Of a stretch of DNA of 38,595 bases, positions 1 to 8,124 are shown piece by piece. The stretch lies in NCBI GenBank assembly GCA_021783455.1, contig JAJXTW010000004.1, forward strand, positions 1-38,595, written 5' to 3'. Origin of the DNA: Nitrospirota bacterium (GTDB lineage: Bacteria > Nitrospirota > UBA9217). The notes beneath the pieces are model-generated. The model was given only the letters and a program-made list of their open reading frames with translations. It was not told the origin of the DNA and did no database searches. The position numbers and the translations under genes are program-made. Numbering within the stretch: the stretch's first letter is position 1; the number at the start of each line of letters is the position of its first letter.

Positions 1-195
1 GATACCGGTTCCGGCATAAAGCAGGAGCATTTGGAGGACATTTTTACCCCGTTCTTTACGACCAAAGATCGGGGTGTGGGGCTCGGGCTTGCGCTGTCCT
101 ACCAGATTGTACAGGAACACCTGGGGACGATCCGGGTGGAGAGCCAGGAGAACGAAGGCACGACGTTCAGCGTGTATTTGCCGCTGGCGGGGTGA
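1..195 (+). CDS. Sensor histidine kinase, C-terminal end (partial)
   Basis: The window opens inside this gene, in frame 1, and 64 residues remain before the TGA at 193-195. They form the end of a GHKL ATPase domain: a G1 box (DTGSGI), the F box (TPFFTTK), a G2 box (GVGLGLAL) and a closing stretch ending FSVYLPLAG. This is the ATP-binding half of a two-component kinase; the sensor and phospho-acceptor parts lie outside. The NtrC-type regulator follows 70 bp downstream on the same strand, so the two probably form a cognate pair. The 5' boundary is the window edge. Confidence 0.9.
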   Translation, partial: DTGSGIKQEHLEDIFTPFFTTKDRGVGLGLALSYQIVQEHLGTIRVESQENEGTTFSVYLPLAG

Positions 196-246
196 GAGAG
201 CAGAGAGCAGAGAGCAGAGAGCAACACCATACCCTATGCTCTCTGC
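195..246. repeat. Heptad tandem repeat with a dyad between kinase and regulator
   Basis: Four perfect tandem copies of AGAGAGC occupy 195-222, the first overlapping the kinase stop codon. The arm GCAGAGAGCA at 214-223 is the exact reverse complement of 237-246, with a 13-nt loop, so the transcript could fold a 10-bp hairpin between the two cistrons. It fills most of the gap ahead of the regulator. It resembles other 7-bp-unit elements in this window. Confidence 0.8.
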
Positions 247-265
247 GCCATGCGGGTTTAATCTT

Positions 266-1726
266 ATGGCTAAAGAAAAAATACTCATAGTCGACGACGA
301 CGAAAGCGTCCGGTGGGTGCTCAAAAAGTCGCTCGAAAAAGAGGGCATGGAAACGGAGCTTGCAAAGGACGGGTCCGAGGCGCTCGACCGGCTCAAAGAG
401 GGCGACATCGCGATCGTGCTCATGGATATCCGCATGCCCGGGATGGGCGGGTTCGAGGTGCTTGACAAAATTCAGTCCGCCGAAGGGCGCGGCACTTCGG
501 TCATCATCATGACCGCCCAGGCCACCATGCAGAACGCCATTGAGGCCATGCGTCGCGGCGCCTTCGATTATATCACCAAACCCTTCGATCTCGACGAAGT
601 GAACATCCTCGTCAGGAAGGCCATCGACATCAGGCGGCTTTCGCAGGAAGTGAGCGCGCTGCGCGCCGAAGTGCGCGAAAAGTACGAAGGCGGGCTTGTG
701 GGCAACACGGTCGCCATGCAGGAGATCTACAAGACCATCGGCCGCGTTGCGGAAAGCGATGCCACGGTCCTGATTCACGGCGAAAGCGGCACAGGTAAAG
801 AACTGGTTGCCCGCGCGATCCACTATCACAGCAAACGCGCGGGACGGCCTTTTGTAGCGGTCAACTCCGCGGCCATTCCCGCGGAACTCCTAGAGAGCGA
901 GCTCTTCGGGCACGAGAAGGGCTCGTTTACCGGCGCGATCGGCAGAAAGATCGGAAAGTTCGAGGCTGCCGCGGGCGGGACGCTGTTTCTGGACGAGATC
1001 GGCGATATGGATCTGCCGCTCCAGGGAAAGCTTCTGCGCGTGCTGCAGGAAAAAGAGTTCGAGCGCGTGGGCGGCACCGAATCGATCAAGACCGATGTCC
1101 GCGTGCTTGCCGCGACCCATCACAACCTCGATAAGATGGTGCGCGAGAAGCGCTTCCGCGAAGACTTGTTCTACCGCTTGAATGTCATCCAGATAAATAT
1201 TCCTTCGCTCAGAAAACGCAAGGACGACATCATCCCACTTGCCGAATTTTTCATGCAGAAATACCAGGGCAAGGATTCGAAGAAAAAGATCCTGACGCCG
1301 GAGACGCTCAAGATCCTCCGCGCCTATGACTGGCCCGGGAATGTGCGGGAGCTCGAGAATGCGGTCCAGCGCGCCATCACGCTGTCCCAGGGCGATAAGA
1401 TCTTCCCCGACGCATTGCCGCCGCAAATCTTCAAGCCGGGCCAGGGCGCTCACCTGTCGTTCGAAAACTTCCTCGAAGAGAAGCTGGCTGATCTGGTAGA
1501 GCGCATGGGAGGGCTCGAGCGGGGAGACATCTATACCATGGTGCTCCACCGAGTGGAGAAGCCGCTCCTCGCGCTTGTTCTGAAAAAGACCGAAGGCAAT
1601 CAGGTTCGCGCCGCCCAACTCCTCGGGATCAACCGTAATACGCTCAGGAAGAAGATCAAGGAATTGGGCATTAAGGGCCCCTTTACCGATGGAGGGGAAG
1701 AAGGAGGAGGAGAAGAGGAAGAGTGA
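266..1726 (+). CDS. NtrC-family sigma-54-dependent response regulator
   Basis: This 486-residue protein has three domains. The receiver (about 4-120) shows acidic residues D10-D12, phospho-acceptor D54 (VLMDIRMPG) and K105. The AAA+ sigma-54 activator domain (about 145-370) has Walker A GESGTGKE at 172-179, the sigma-54-contacting loop GSFTGA at 219-224 (usually GAFTGA) and Walker B GGTLFLDEI near 238. The C-terminus carries a Fis-type helix-turn-helix (AAQLLGINRNTLRKKIKEL) and an acidic EEGGGEEEE tail. The ATG at 266 is chosen because the receiver begins there; upstream in-frame codons lie in the kinase gene. No clear ribosome-binding site precedes it. It should activate sigma-54 promoters; targets are not visible. 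Confidence 0.93.
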   Translation: MAKEKILIVDDDESVRWVLKKSLEKEGMETELAKDGSEALDRLKEGDIAIVLMDIRMPGMGGFEVLDKIQSAEGRGTSVIIMTAQATMQNAIEAMRRGAFDYITKPFDLDEVNILVRKAIDIRRLSQEVSALRAEVREKYEGGLVGNTVAMQEIYKTIGRVAESDATVLIHGESGTGKELVARAIHYHSKRAGRPFVAVNSAAIPAELLESELFGHEKGSFTGAIGRKIGKFEAAAGGTLFLDEIGDMDLPLQGKLLRVLQEKEFERVGGTESIKTDVRVLAATHHNLDKMVREKRFREDLFYRLNVIQINIPSLRKRKDDIIPLAEFFMQKYQGKDSKKKILTPETLKILRAYDWPGNVRELENAVQRAITLSQGDKIFPDALPPQIFKPGQGAHLSFENFLEEKLADLVERMGGLERGDIYTMVLHRVEKPLLALVLKKTEGNQVRAAQLLGINRNTLRKKIKELGIKGPFTDGGEEGGGEEEE

Positions 1727-1866
1727 TGCAGCGTTCCGTTGCTCTTGAGAACAAGCAGCTTTTGGTTCAGCGTATCGACCCCGGGAACGATTTCTCTTCC
1801 CGCTTTTTTATTGCCGCATTGTCTCCTTCAGAGCATCGCCGGTACAACTGCTTTCCGGTGCTCTTC

Positions 1867-2136
1867 CTAGGGCAGATGATTTCCCAGCTCTATTCTCCGC
1901 AGGGCGTCCTGAATAGGCTGCGGGTCGTATTTTCTCATTAAGGCGCCAATATGCTGCATCTGCCTATCAAGCGCGCCGTGCTTTTTGAGCGTTTTTGCCA
2001 ATATAACAGCTTGGTACAGTGTGGCGGGCAGATCAATGCCCTTGATCTGATGTGCGGACAAGTGCACCAGACGCTCGCCCAAGGCCTGCAGAGATAAAGC
2101 GTCCTTTTTCTTTTGTGTTTTGCTTAACGGATCCAT
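1867..2136 (-). CDS. YjgA/DUF615-like protein, C-terminally short
   Basis: An 89-residue protein beginning MDPLSKTQKKKDALSLQ and continuing through LGERLV, a charged helix, the block KHGALDRQMQHIGALMR and YDPQPIQDAL. This matches the N-terminal half of the YjgA/DUF615 family, which in E. coli associates with 50S ribosomal particles and is about 180 residues. The second half is missing: translation ends at TAG 1867-1869. Downstream on the same strand, one frame reads EEHRKAVVPAML and, after a shift, SEGDNAAIKK, loosely like the family's C-terminal region. The gene may therefore be frameshifted or naturally short. A GAGG sits 8 nt before the start. It converges with the response regulator. Confidence 0.6.
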   Translation of the reverse strand: MDPLSKTQKKKDALSLQALGERLVHLSAHQIKGIDLPATLYQAVILAKTLKKHGALDRQMQHIGALMRKYDPQPIQDALRRIELGNHLP

Positions 2137-2418
2137 GCGCCAAACCTCGACAGTATGTGATGGGCAAATATTCGATATTCATCTGCCAACTCATCACTGT
2201 ACAACTTCTCACGTCATTATGATAGTGGAAAGGCGCCGCTGGTCGGGGCTCGTTATTGAGGTACGTCGAGGAAACGACTCTTTGTCAGTCTGGAGAAGAA
2301 TCAAAAAGAGGGTTTTAAGACGGTCTGCTGTCGTTGGAGATATGGACAGGGCGATTTCAGATTGGTATCCCTGGGGAGAAGTACCGAATAGGGCACATAC
2401 ACCATCTCGAAAACGATA

Positions 2419-2853
2419 TTACTTCTGCACCCTCGACGCAAAGGTGTAATCGACATAGCCGAGGATCTGTGTTTTCCCCTCTTCGGAAACCTGGCGGTAT
2501 TTTCTCATCAATTGTATTTCTTCGGAGGACAATATCCTCTCCAGGTAGTCGCACTGTTCCTGGGAGAGGGGGTACACCCGTTTCCCCTGCCTGAATTTTG
2601 ATTCAGTAGGAGAAAGAAAATAACCTTTTACTTCGATAGGAACTTTCTCCCGATGCGCCGCCAGGATCAGGGTCGATTTGTCAAGGCCCAGTTTGCCTGC
2701 TATGGTTCTCAGGGTTCTGTCTTTAGGAACATGCCCTTTATTTAAAATGACCCGTGTGAGTTCAGGACTTATCCCGAGGGCTTTTGAGGCGTCCTTCAGG
2801 TTCAGATACCCCTTTTTTTCGAGTGCCTGCTTGATGATATCGGATACGTTCAT
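2419..2853 (-). CDS. XRE-type helix-turn-helix regulator
   Basis: A 144-residue protein. Residues about 1-65 form a Cro/C1-type helix-turn-helix domain (KDASKALGISPELTRVILNKG, then DRTLRTIAGKLGLDKSTL). The rest is charged and helical, with no recognised ligand domain. The ATG at 2853 is preferred over an upstream GTG (2865) because AGGTGA lies 8 nt before it on the minus strand. The shortened yjgA-like gene lies 282 bp downstream in the same orientation. It probably binds DNA locally; no operator is evident. Confidence 0.75.
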   Translation of the reverse strand: MNVSDIIKQALEKKGYLNLKDASKALGISPELTRVILNKGHVPKDRTLRTIAGKLGLDKSTLILAAHREKVPIEVKGYFLSPTESKFRQGKRVYPLSQEQCDYLERILSSEEIQLMRKYRQVSEEGKTQILGYVDYTFASRVQK

Positions 2854-2950
2854 AGTTTTGCTCACCTCATGTTGTGAATGAGATCCGTGCTTGTGCAGCG
2901 CATTTCTCCGCGCAGGAGAACTATTGCCTATCGCCTACAGTGTAACTGCA

Positions 2951-2979
2951 ATCATAGCATAGAAACGGATCGTTGAAAA
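2951..2979 (-). promoter_or_regulatory. Candidate promoter of the XRE gene
   Basis: On the minus strand TTTTCA (2974-2979) and TATGAT (2951-2956) are separated by 17 bp, and TGC directly precedes the -10, giving an extended -10. The start would lie about 90 nt upstream of the XRE ATG. The same TGC-TAT core occurs before rpiB, the 34-residue ORF and pal. Confidence 0.45.
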
Positions 2980-3238
2980 GCAAAAGTCTCATCTGTTTTT
3001 TGCCCATTGGCAGGATCAAATTTTTGAGCAGATTCCCCCCTACGCTTATTTTCATTTGTTCATCTATCTCAAAAATGCGGCAATCCGCAGCTTCAGATTT
3101 TCGAGTCAAACAGACCGACAAACGGCCCATACGGCCGACCAGACCGCTGCCAAAGCCCCGGCACGATCGACCCTTGATCTTGTTCAGCTGACCTGCAATT
3201 TTTTAAGTGCGTACCTTGCCAAATGCTGCGCAGCAACC
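2980..3238. other. Gap between XRE gene and methyltransferase gene
   Basis: Together with the promoter and leader above, this completes a gene-poor stretch of about 385 bp between two minus-strand genes. It is relatively AT-rich at its left end and holds no repeat, tRNA or clear terminator. A 69-codon minus-strand frame (2921-3130) crosses it but has no ribosome-binding site and is not called. Confidence 0.5.
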
Positions 3239-3862
3239 CTACAATTCTATCTCGTTGTATGTCGTATAGACAAAGAGCGTAAAGTCGTTCGGAAGCCGGT
3301 CGTGCCGGAGGACCACGGAAGGAGAAAGGTTCTCGATGGAGAACTTGATCATGTCCTCGGGAGAGGTGAAGTGGAGTTCGTGGTCTTTGACGGGTGTGTG
3401 TGTGGACAGGGCGCTTAAGGCCATGCCTTTATTGCAGTGTTTAAACAGCGTGACGAGCGCGTTCTTCAGGTCGTTGTCGACTCCCGGGACCTGGAGGTTG
3501 AAAACGCCGCAGATGAAAATGTAGTCGTAGAATCCTTCGAGCGAATCCTCGTCAACATTCATTACGCGGAAAGTGCATTCGGGAAATTTTTTTTTCGCTA
3601 CGTTAATGAAGTTCTCATTGATATCCACTCCGGTGTAGTTGACCTTGATACCCCGCCGCTTTAAAAATTTATAAAAATCCGCCATTCCACAGCCGTAATC
3701 GAGAATTTTCTGGTTGTTCAGGTCAGGCGCAATGTCGAGGAACGTATGATACCGCTTGAGCTGGCCCTGCGGCGTCCACCGGAGCGCCTCGGGACGTTCG
3801 CCGAATTTCCGGTAATGCATATTGTAGAACGACAACAGTTGTTTTTTTGAATACGGGTCCAT
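3239..3862 (-). CDS. Class I SAM-dependent methyltransferase
   Basis: A 207-residue protein with the class I Rossmann methyltransferase pattern: motif I ILDYGCGMADF at about 53-63, an acidic end of strand 2 (VNYTGVDINENFI), motif II near FRVMNVDEDS, and YDYIFICGVFNL as the post-motif strand. The N-terminus (YNMHYRKFGERPEALRW) resembles that of stand-alone methyltransferases acting on small molecules. The substrate cannot be inferred. The ATG at 3862 is chosen because GGAGG lies 6 nt upstream on the minus strand; the longer reading frame to 3913 lacks such a site. It is transcribed divergently from nuoA across a 227-bp intergenic region. Confidence 0.8.
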   Translation of the reverse strand: MDPYSKKQLLSFYNMHYRKFGERPEALRWTPQGQLKRYHTFLDIAPDLNNQKILDYGCGMADFYKFLKRRGIKVNYTGVDINENFINVAKKKFPECTFRVMNVDEDSLEGFYDYIFICGVFNLQVPGVDNDLKNALVTLFKHCNKGMALSALSTHTPVKDHELHFTSPEDMIKFSIENLSPSVVLRHDRLPNDFTLFVYTTYNEIEL

Positions 3863-3974
3863 GGATTCCTCCGCTCGTGCCGCCATTGTACTGCATTGAA
3901 CGGGGGAAAACAAGGGTGCTCGGCCGATTTGCAGTCTTGCGGTGTGCGAAAAGTTTGTTTCGGCAAGGGCCGGA

Positions 3975-4022
3975 TGGCAACGTTATAATGTTATAATTTT
4001 TTTTTATTGACAAACGTTGCCA
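3975..4022. promoter_or_regulatory. 10-bp inverted repeat, candidate operator in the divergent region
   Basis: TGGCAACGTT (3975-3984) and AACGTTGCCA (4013-4022) are perfect reverse complements separated by 28 bp. The centre holds two TATAAT hexamers (3984-3989, 3992-3997), a T/A run and the TTGACA at 4007-4012. Arms flanking and overlapping promoter elements are typical of a two-site operator or a DNA-looping regulator. Confidence 0.5.
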
Positions 4023-4035
4023 GTTATCATAATAT
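4007..4035 (+). promoter_or_regulatory. Candidate sigma-70 promoter of the complex I operon
   Basis: A perfect -35 TTGACA (4007-4012) is followed by TAATAT at 4030-4035 (17-bp spacing), or CATAAT at 4028-4033 (15 bp). It would give a leader of about 50 nt before nuoA. The right arm of the inverted repeat (4013-4022) lies between -35 and -10. Confidence 0.6.
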
Positions 4036-4089
4036 GCACCGGCTTTAGAAGTTGTGCTAATTTAAAATTTAATACGTTGGGAGTAGTGT

Positions 4090-4464
4090 ATGACACCAAG
4101 TACCTACCTTCCGGAGCACTTTCTGCCCGTAGTAGTTTTTCTGCTGCTGGGCACTGCTGTCGGCGTCGGCATGCTGGTCTTCAGCTGGATTCTCCGGCCT
4201 CGGAACCCCTATCCCGAGAAGCTGCTGACCTACGAATCAGGCATCACCCCCTTCATGGACGCACATCAGAAGTTTTCTATCCGGTACTACATCATCGCAA
4301 TGCTGTTCCTCATTTTCGACATCGAAGCCGTGTTCATGTATCCCTGGGCCGTGGCCTTTAACCGCATCGGCATGTACGGGTTTATGGAGATGGTGATTTT
4401 TATCGCCATCCTCGTCGTGGGGTATTTCTACGCGTGGAAGAAGGGGGCCCTTGAATGGGAGTAA
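4090..4464 (+). CDS. nuoA: NADH-quinone oxidoreductase subunit A
   Basis: A 124-residue membrane subunit of complex I with three hydrophobic helices (about 11-34, 65-86, 93-115). The conserved family segment is clear: [16 protein letters not shown], then [23 protein letters not shown] with the acidic FDIE motif. Length is normal for the family. It sits beside NuoH and the quinone site in the enzyme. It opens the operon, 55 bp after a candidate promoter, and overlaps nuoB by 10 bp. Confidence 0.97.
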   Translation: MTPSTYLPEHFLPVVVFLLLGTAVGVGMLVFSWILRPRNPYPEKLLTYESGITPFMDAHQKFSIRYYIIAMLFLIFDIEAVFMYPWAVAFNRIGMYGFMEMVIFIAILVVGYFYAWKKGALEWE

Positions 4465-4934
4465 TCCAGAATTTATTCGAAGAAGGGTACATTACGACGA
4501 CCATCGATGGGTTCCTGAACTACTGCCGGTCCAGTTCACTCTGGCCGATGACCTTCGGACTTGCGTGTTGTTCTATCGAAATGATCCAATACTATACCGC
4601 TCCTCAGCATGACTTCGACCGCTTCGGCACCGTGCCGCGACCCTCACCCAGACAATCCGACCTCCTGTTAGTCGCCGGCACGCTTACGAAAAAGATGGCC
4701 CCGGTTGTGCGCCGCGTATACGATCAAATGCCCGAACCGCGTTACGTTATTGCCATGGGCAGCTGCGCAGGCTCCGGGGGCATCTTTAATACCTACAGCG
4801 TTGTACAGGGTGTGGACAACATCGTTCCCGTTGATGTCTACATCCCGGGCTGTCCTCCGAGGCCCGAAGCATTGATGAACGGCATCATAAAGCTTCAGGA
4901 AAAGATCCGAACAGAACACTACATCCGGAAGTAA
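4455..4934 (+). CDS. nuoB: NADH-quinone oxidoreductase subunit B (N2 cluster)
   Basis: A 159-residue peripheral subunit that carries the terminal cluster N2, the electron donor to quinone. The ligands are visible: adjacent C38 and C39 (GLACCSIEM), C104 (MGSCAGSGG) and C133 (IPGCPPRPE). The RPSPRQSD block is also typical. It starts inside the end of nuoA, suggesting coupled translation. It is followed by an 83-bp gap before nuoC. Confidence 0.97.
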   Translation: MGVIQNLFEEGYITTTIDGFLNYCRSSSLWPMTFGLACCSIEMIQYYTAPQHDFDRFGTVPRPSPRQSDLLLVAGTLTKKMAPVVRRVYDQMPEPRYVIAMGSCAGSGGIFNTYSVVQGVDNIVPVDVYIPGCPPRPEALMNGIIKLQEKIRTEHYIRK

Positions 4935-5017
4935 CAAGTCAAAAAATTGTTCCTACTTCTAAAGCGAGAACCGCGCACCACGAGTGTGTCGTCGGTGCGT
5001 CCAAGAACGAGGTTGTA

Positions 5018-5488
5018 ATGGAACCCTTACAGATCGCCAAGACGATAGAAGAAAAATTTGCCGGCGAGGTACTTGGCACAACGAGTCATGCCGGCCAGGT
5101 CGGCGTTATGCTCAAGAAGGAGAGGATCAAAGACATCTGCCTGTTTCTGCGCGACGAGCCCTCCCTCAAGATGGACCACCTTGCCGACCTCACGGCTGTA
5201 GATTATTCCCAATATCCCGGAGACACCGGGCCCCGCTTCGAAGTCGTCTATAATATGATCTCGACCGTGCACCGCCACCGCATTCGTTTGAAGGTCAGGG
5301 TTCCCGAAGAAGATCCGCGGATAGACACGGTTTCCTCGATCTGGAACACTGCGAACTGGCATGAACGGGAGACCTATGACCTCATGGGGATCAAGTTTGA
5401 AGGCCACCCGGATCTTCGCAGGATCCTGATGCCCGAGGATTGGGAAGGACACCCGCTCAGGAAGGAATATCCGCTGAAAGGCTATTGA
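5018..5488 (+). CDS. nuoC: NADH-quinone oxidoreductase subunit C
   Basis: A 156-residue homologue of the 30-kDa complex I subunit, separate from NuoD rather than fused. The signature is [20 protein letters not shown] at about 111-130, followed by [21 protein letters not shown]. It is a structural subunit without cofactors in the peripheral arm. A GAGG lies about 6 nt before the ATG. A heptad-repeat tract begins 5 bp after its stop codon. Confidence 0.95.
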   Translation: MEPLQIAKTIEEKFAGEVLGTTSHAGQVGVMLKKERIKDICLFLRDEPSLKMDHLADLTAVDYSQYPGDTGPRFEVVYNMISTVHRHRIRLKVRVPEEDPRIDTVSSIWNTANWHERETYDLMGIKFEGHPDLRRILMPEDWEGHPLRKEYPLKGY

Positions 5489-5492
5489 TCGT

Positions 5493-5527
5493 GAGTACAA
5501 AGTTCAAAGTTCGGAGTACAAACTCAA
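5493..5527. repeat. Degenerate heptad repeat between nuoC and nuoD
   Basis: Five consecutive 7-bp units, GAGTACA, AAGTTCA, AAGTTCG, GAGTACA, AACTCAA, begin 4 bp after the nuoC stop. A related sequence, ACATTTGAAATTC, lies at 5552-5564 just before the nuoD ribosome-binding site. The units match those after nuoL and cusB. Confidence 0.7.
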
Positions 5528-5575
5528 TTTTGATCCGGACGTTGGATTTTGACATTTGAAATTCAGGTGAATCAT

Positions 5576-6775
5576 ATGTCCTCGACAGAAACGGCACAAA
5601 AAGAGATCGTCCAAAAAGAAATTACCCTGAACATGGGCCCGCAGCACCCGGCCACCCACGGCGTGCTGCGCCTGGTGCTCGACCTGCAGGGCGAGACCGT
5701 GGTCGGCGTCGATCCCCGTCCCGGCTACCTTCACCGGGGGATCGAGAAGTGGATGGAAAGCCGGACGTACCATCAGATCATCCCCATGACCGACCGGCTG
5801 GAATACATCTCTTGTATGAACAACAACCTCGGCTACGTGGTCGCCGTCGAGAAACTGGCCGGGATTACGGTCCCCGACCGCGCGCAATTCATCAGGACGC
5901 TTACTGCAGAACTCAGCCGGCTCAGCGCACACCTCATCTGGCTCGGCAGCAGCGCAGTGGACATCGGCGCCATGACGGTCATCTTTTATGCGCTTCGCGA
6001 GCGGGAACTGATCCTCGACCTCCTCGAAATGCTGAGCGGTGCGAGGCAGACGCTGAGCTACGTGCGCATCGGCGGAGTACGGAATGATGTCCCGCGCGAT
6101 TTCATCGATAAATGCCGCGAGTTCACCGAGCTGTTCCCTAAGCGGCTCGAAGAATACGATACGCTCATCCGCGAGAACCGGATCTGGCTTAAGCGCACGG
6201 TGGGAATCGGCGTGATGACTGCCGAGGACGCCGTCAATTACGGACTGACGGGAGCCACGCTCAGGGGGTCAGGGGTGAATTACGATCTCCGCAAGGTAGA
6301 GCCTTATGCTGCTTACGATAAAGTGGAATTCGACGTCCCGCTCGGCAAGAACGGCGATGTCTATGACCGATATGTCGTGCGCATCAACGAGATGCGTCAG
6401 AGCAACCGCATCATCAAACAGTGCCTCGACATGATGCAGCCCGGTCCGATTACGACCGACGACGCTCGATACGCCATTCCCGAAAAGATAACGGTTATGA
6501 AGAGCATGCAGGCACTGGCGCACCAGTTCGTGCTCATGAGCAAGTGGGTGCCCATGCCGAAGGGCGAGGTGTACATAGCCACGGAAGGCGCGAAGGGCGA
6601 ACTCGGCTTCTATATCGTAAGCGACGGGAGCGGCAGACCGTACCGCATCAAGATCCGCGCCCCATCGTACGTGAACCTGAGCGCCATCCCGAAGATGGCG
6701 ACGGGGCATATGATGGCTGACGTTGTCGCCTGCATCGGCACGATCGACATCGTGCTTGGCGAATGCGACCGGTAG
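5576..6775 (+). CDS. nuoD: NADH-quinone oxidoreductase subunit D
   Basis: A 399-residue 49-kDa-type subunit, which with NuoB forms the quinone-reduction site. It begins the conserved region with LNMGPQHPATHGVLRLVLDL and contains GYLHRGIEKWME, an LRGSGVNYDLRK segment and the C-terminal SAIPKMATGHMMADVVACIGTIDIVLGE. Like other complex I NuoD proteins it is evolutionarily related to the NiFe-hydrogenase large subunit but lacks the metal-binding cysteines. The ATG at 5576 is chosen because AGGTGA lies 5 nt upstream; an in-frame TTG at 5549 sits in repeat sequence. The signalling cassette follows after 24 bp. Confidence 0.96.
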   Translation: MSSTETAQKEIVQKEITLNMGPQHPATHGVLRLVLDLQGETVVGVDPRPGYLHRGIEKWMESRTYHQIIPMTDRLEYISCMNNNLGYVVAVEKLAGITVPDRAQFIRTLTAELSRLSAHLIWLGSSAVDIGAMTVIFYALRERELILDLLEMLSGARQTLSYVRIGGVRNDVPRDFIDKCREFTELFPKRLEEYDTLIRENRIWLKRTVGIGVMTAEDAVNYGLTGATLRGSGVNYDLRKVEPYAAYDKVEFDVPLGKNGDVYDRYVVRINEMRQSNRIIKQCLDMMQPGPITTDDARYAIPEKITVMKSMQALAHQFVLMSKWVPMPKGEVYIATEGAKGELGFYIVSDGSGRPYRIKIRAPSYVNLSAIPKMATGHMMADVVACIGTIDIVLGECDR

Positions 6776-6799
6776 AAGAGCAGACCTCTGATTGAAACG

Positions 6800-7156
6800 A
6801 TGAAACTGAGAGAGATCATCAACCTGCTTCAAGCCCGGGTTCTTGTCGGTGACGGACTGCTCGACGAGATCGAGGTGGATCGGTGCTTCAGCGCCGACCT
6901 CATGAGCGATGTGCTCGGCCGTACTCACGCAAACGGCATTCTGATTACGGGGCTCACGAACCCTCAGGCGGTAAGGACGGCGGACATTGCCGATATCAAG
7001 GCGGTCTGCGTGGTGCGCGGGAAAGTGCCGGAAACGGACACGGTGGCCTTGGCGAAACAAAAGGACATCCCGCTGTTCACAACCAAACTGACCATGTTTG
7101 AGGCCTGCGGCATTCTTTACCAGAATGGGCTCAAAGGGGTAGCCGAGCGGCAATAG
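6800..7156 (+). CDS. DRTGG-domain protein 1
   Basis: A 118-residue protein made of a single DRTGG-type domain, the module also found N-terminal to HPr kinase and in phosphotransacetylase-like proteins. Visible blocks are FSADLMSDVLGRTHANGILITGL, AVCVVRGKVPETDTVALAKQKDIPLF and a C-terminal MFEACGILYQNGL. There is no kinase domain or P-loop, so it is more likely a ligand- or partner-binding protein than an enzyme. Similar single-domain proteins occur, to my knowledge, beside NAD-linked [FeFe] hydrogenase genes. It opens the five-gene insert between nuoD and nuoE; a paralogue is at 8125. The next gene starts 4 bp after its stop. Confidence 0.85.
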   Translation: MKLREIINLLQARVLVGDGLLDEIEVDRCFSADLMSDVLGRTHANGILITGLTNPQAVRTADIADIKAVCVVRGKVPETDTVALAKQKDIPLFTTKLTMFEACGILYQNGLKGVAERQ

Positions 7157-7160
7157 ACTG

Positions 7161-8114
7161 ATGGCACAGCCGGGCAAAGAGCAGGAGAGGCTGGACCGGG
7201 TGACCAAGACCCAGGAGATGGTCTATGAGATCACCGTGGGTGAGGTCATGGCTACCAAGATGGTCACCGTCGGGCCTGAACAGACCATGTCGGAGCTTCG
7301 GGTTCTCTTGCGGGACAACCGCATCTCGGGTACGCCGGTGGTCGAGAACGGGAAGCTCGTGGGCATGGTCAGCATCGAAGATTTGATCAATGCCCTTTAC
7401 GATAACGCGATCAACGCCCCCATCCGGGAGCGGATGAAAACGAAGGTCGAGTGCCTGTACACCGATGAACTGCTGGTCCATTGCATTGCCAAGTTTTCCA
7501 AACTGGGTTACCGGCGGTACCCGGTATTGGACCGGAACGATGAACTGGTCGGGATCATTACCAAGGGAAGCATCGTCGAAGGCCTGCTGAAGAAGCTCGA
7601 GGTCGAGTACGAACAATCGGAGACGAATGCTGCTTTGGCGCGTCATCGTCCGGAGATGAGGAAGTTCTTTGAAGATGTGTCCGCCGACGAGATCAGCTTT
7701 ACCTTTAAGTACAATGTCGCTGGCCAGACATTGAAAGATGCGGGCAAGGCCGCGAGCGAACTCAAGAACGCGCTCAAAAAACTGGGTGTTTGCCCGCCGC
7801 TCCTCAGAAAGATAGGGGTTGCCACCTATGAAGCCGAGATTAACCTTGCTTCCTATACGAAAGGCGGCGAGATCCGGGCACAGGTAGAGAAGTGGGGGAT
7901 CACCGTGGAAGCCATCGACAGCGGCCCCGGCATCCCCGATATCGAGCGCGCCCTGCAGCCGGGATATTCCACGGCGCCCGACTGGGTCCGCGAATTGGGA
8001 TTCGGCGCAGGCATGGGGCTGGTGAATATAAAAAAGTGCTCCGACGAGATGGACTTGAAATCATCGGTACCCGACGGGACACACCTGACGATGCAGTTCT
8101 ATTACACGAGCTGA
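7161..8114 (+). CDS. CBS-pair plus HATPase signalling protein
   Basis: A 317-residue fusion. Residues about 24-145 form two CBS domains (VGEVMATKMVTVGPEQTMSELR, SGTPVVENGKLVGMVS, then RRYPVLDRNDELVGIITK), which usually bind adenine nucleotides. Residues about 175-315 form a GHKL ATPase of the RsbW/RsbT anti-sigma kind: an N-box-like YEAEINLASY, G1 DSGPGIPD (253-260) and G2 FGAGMGLVNI. No phospho-acceptor histidine domain is present. A plausible role is a serine kinase or switch that reads ATP/AMP or NAD status. Its substrate may be one of the neighbouring proteins; this is inference. Confidence 0.85.
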   Translation: MAQPGKEQERLDRVTKTQEMVYEITVGEVMATKMVTVGPEQTMSELRVLLRDNRISGTPVVENGKLVGMVSIEDLINALYDNAINAPIRERMKTKVECLYTDELLVHCIAKFSKLGYRRYPVLDRNDELVGIITKGSIVEGLLKKLEVEYEQSETNAALARHRPEMRKFFEDVSADEISFTFKYNVAGQTLKDAGKAASELKNALKKLGVCPPLLRKIGVATYEAEINLASYTKGGEIRAQVEKWGITVEAIDSGPGIPDIERALQPGYSTAPDWVRELGFGAGMGLVNIKKCSDEMDLKSSVPDGTHLTMQFYYTS

Positions 8115-8124
8115 CCGGGGGCCA

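Noticed and set aside
1723-1941. 72-codon frame after the response regulator
   Set aside because: Overlaps the regulator's stop by four bases and runs antisense to the yjgA-like gene, with composition unlike a protein; the yjgA-like frame has family similarity instead.
2120-2449. 109-codon plus-strand frame between yjgA-like and XRE genes
   Set aside because: No ribosome-binding site or recognisable domain; it overlaps the start of one minus-strand gene and the end of the other, so it is likely a chance frame.
2921-3130. 69-codon minus-strand frame before the XRE gene
   Set aside because: It has fairly natural composition but no ribosome-binding site, no recognised family, and the candidate XRE promoter lies inside it. 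Not strong enough to call.
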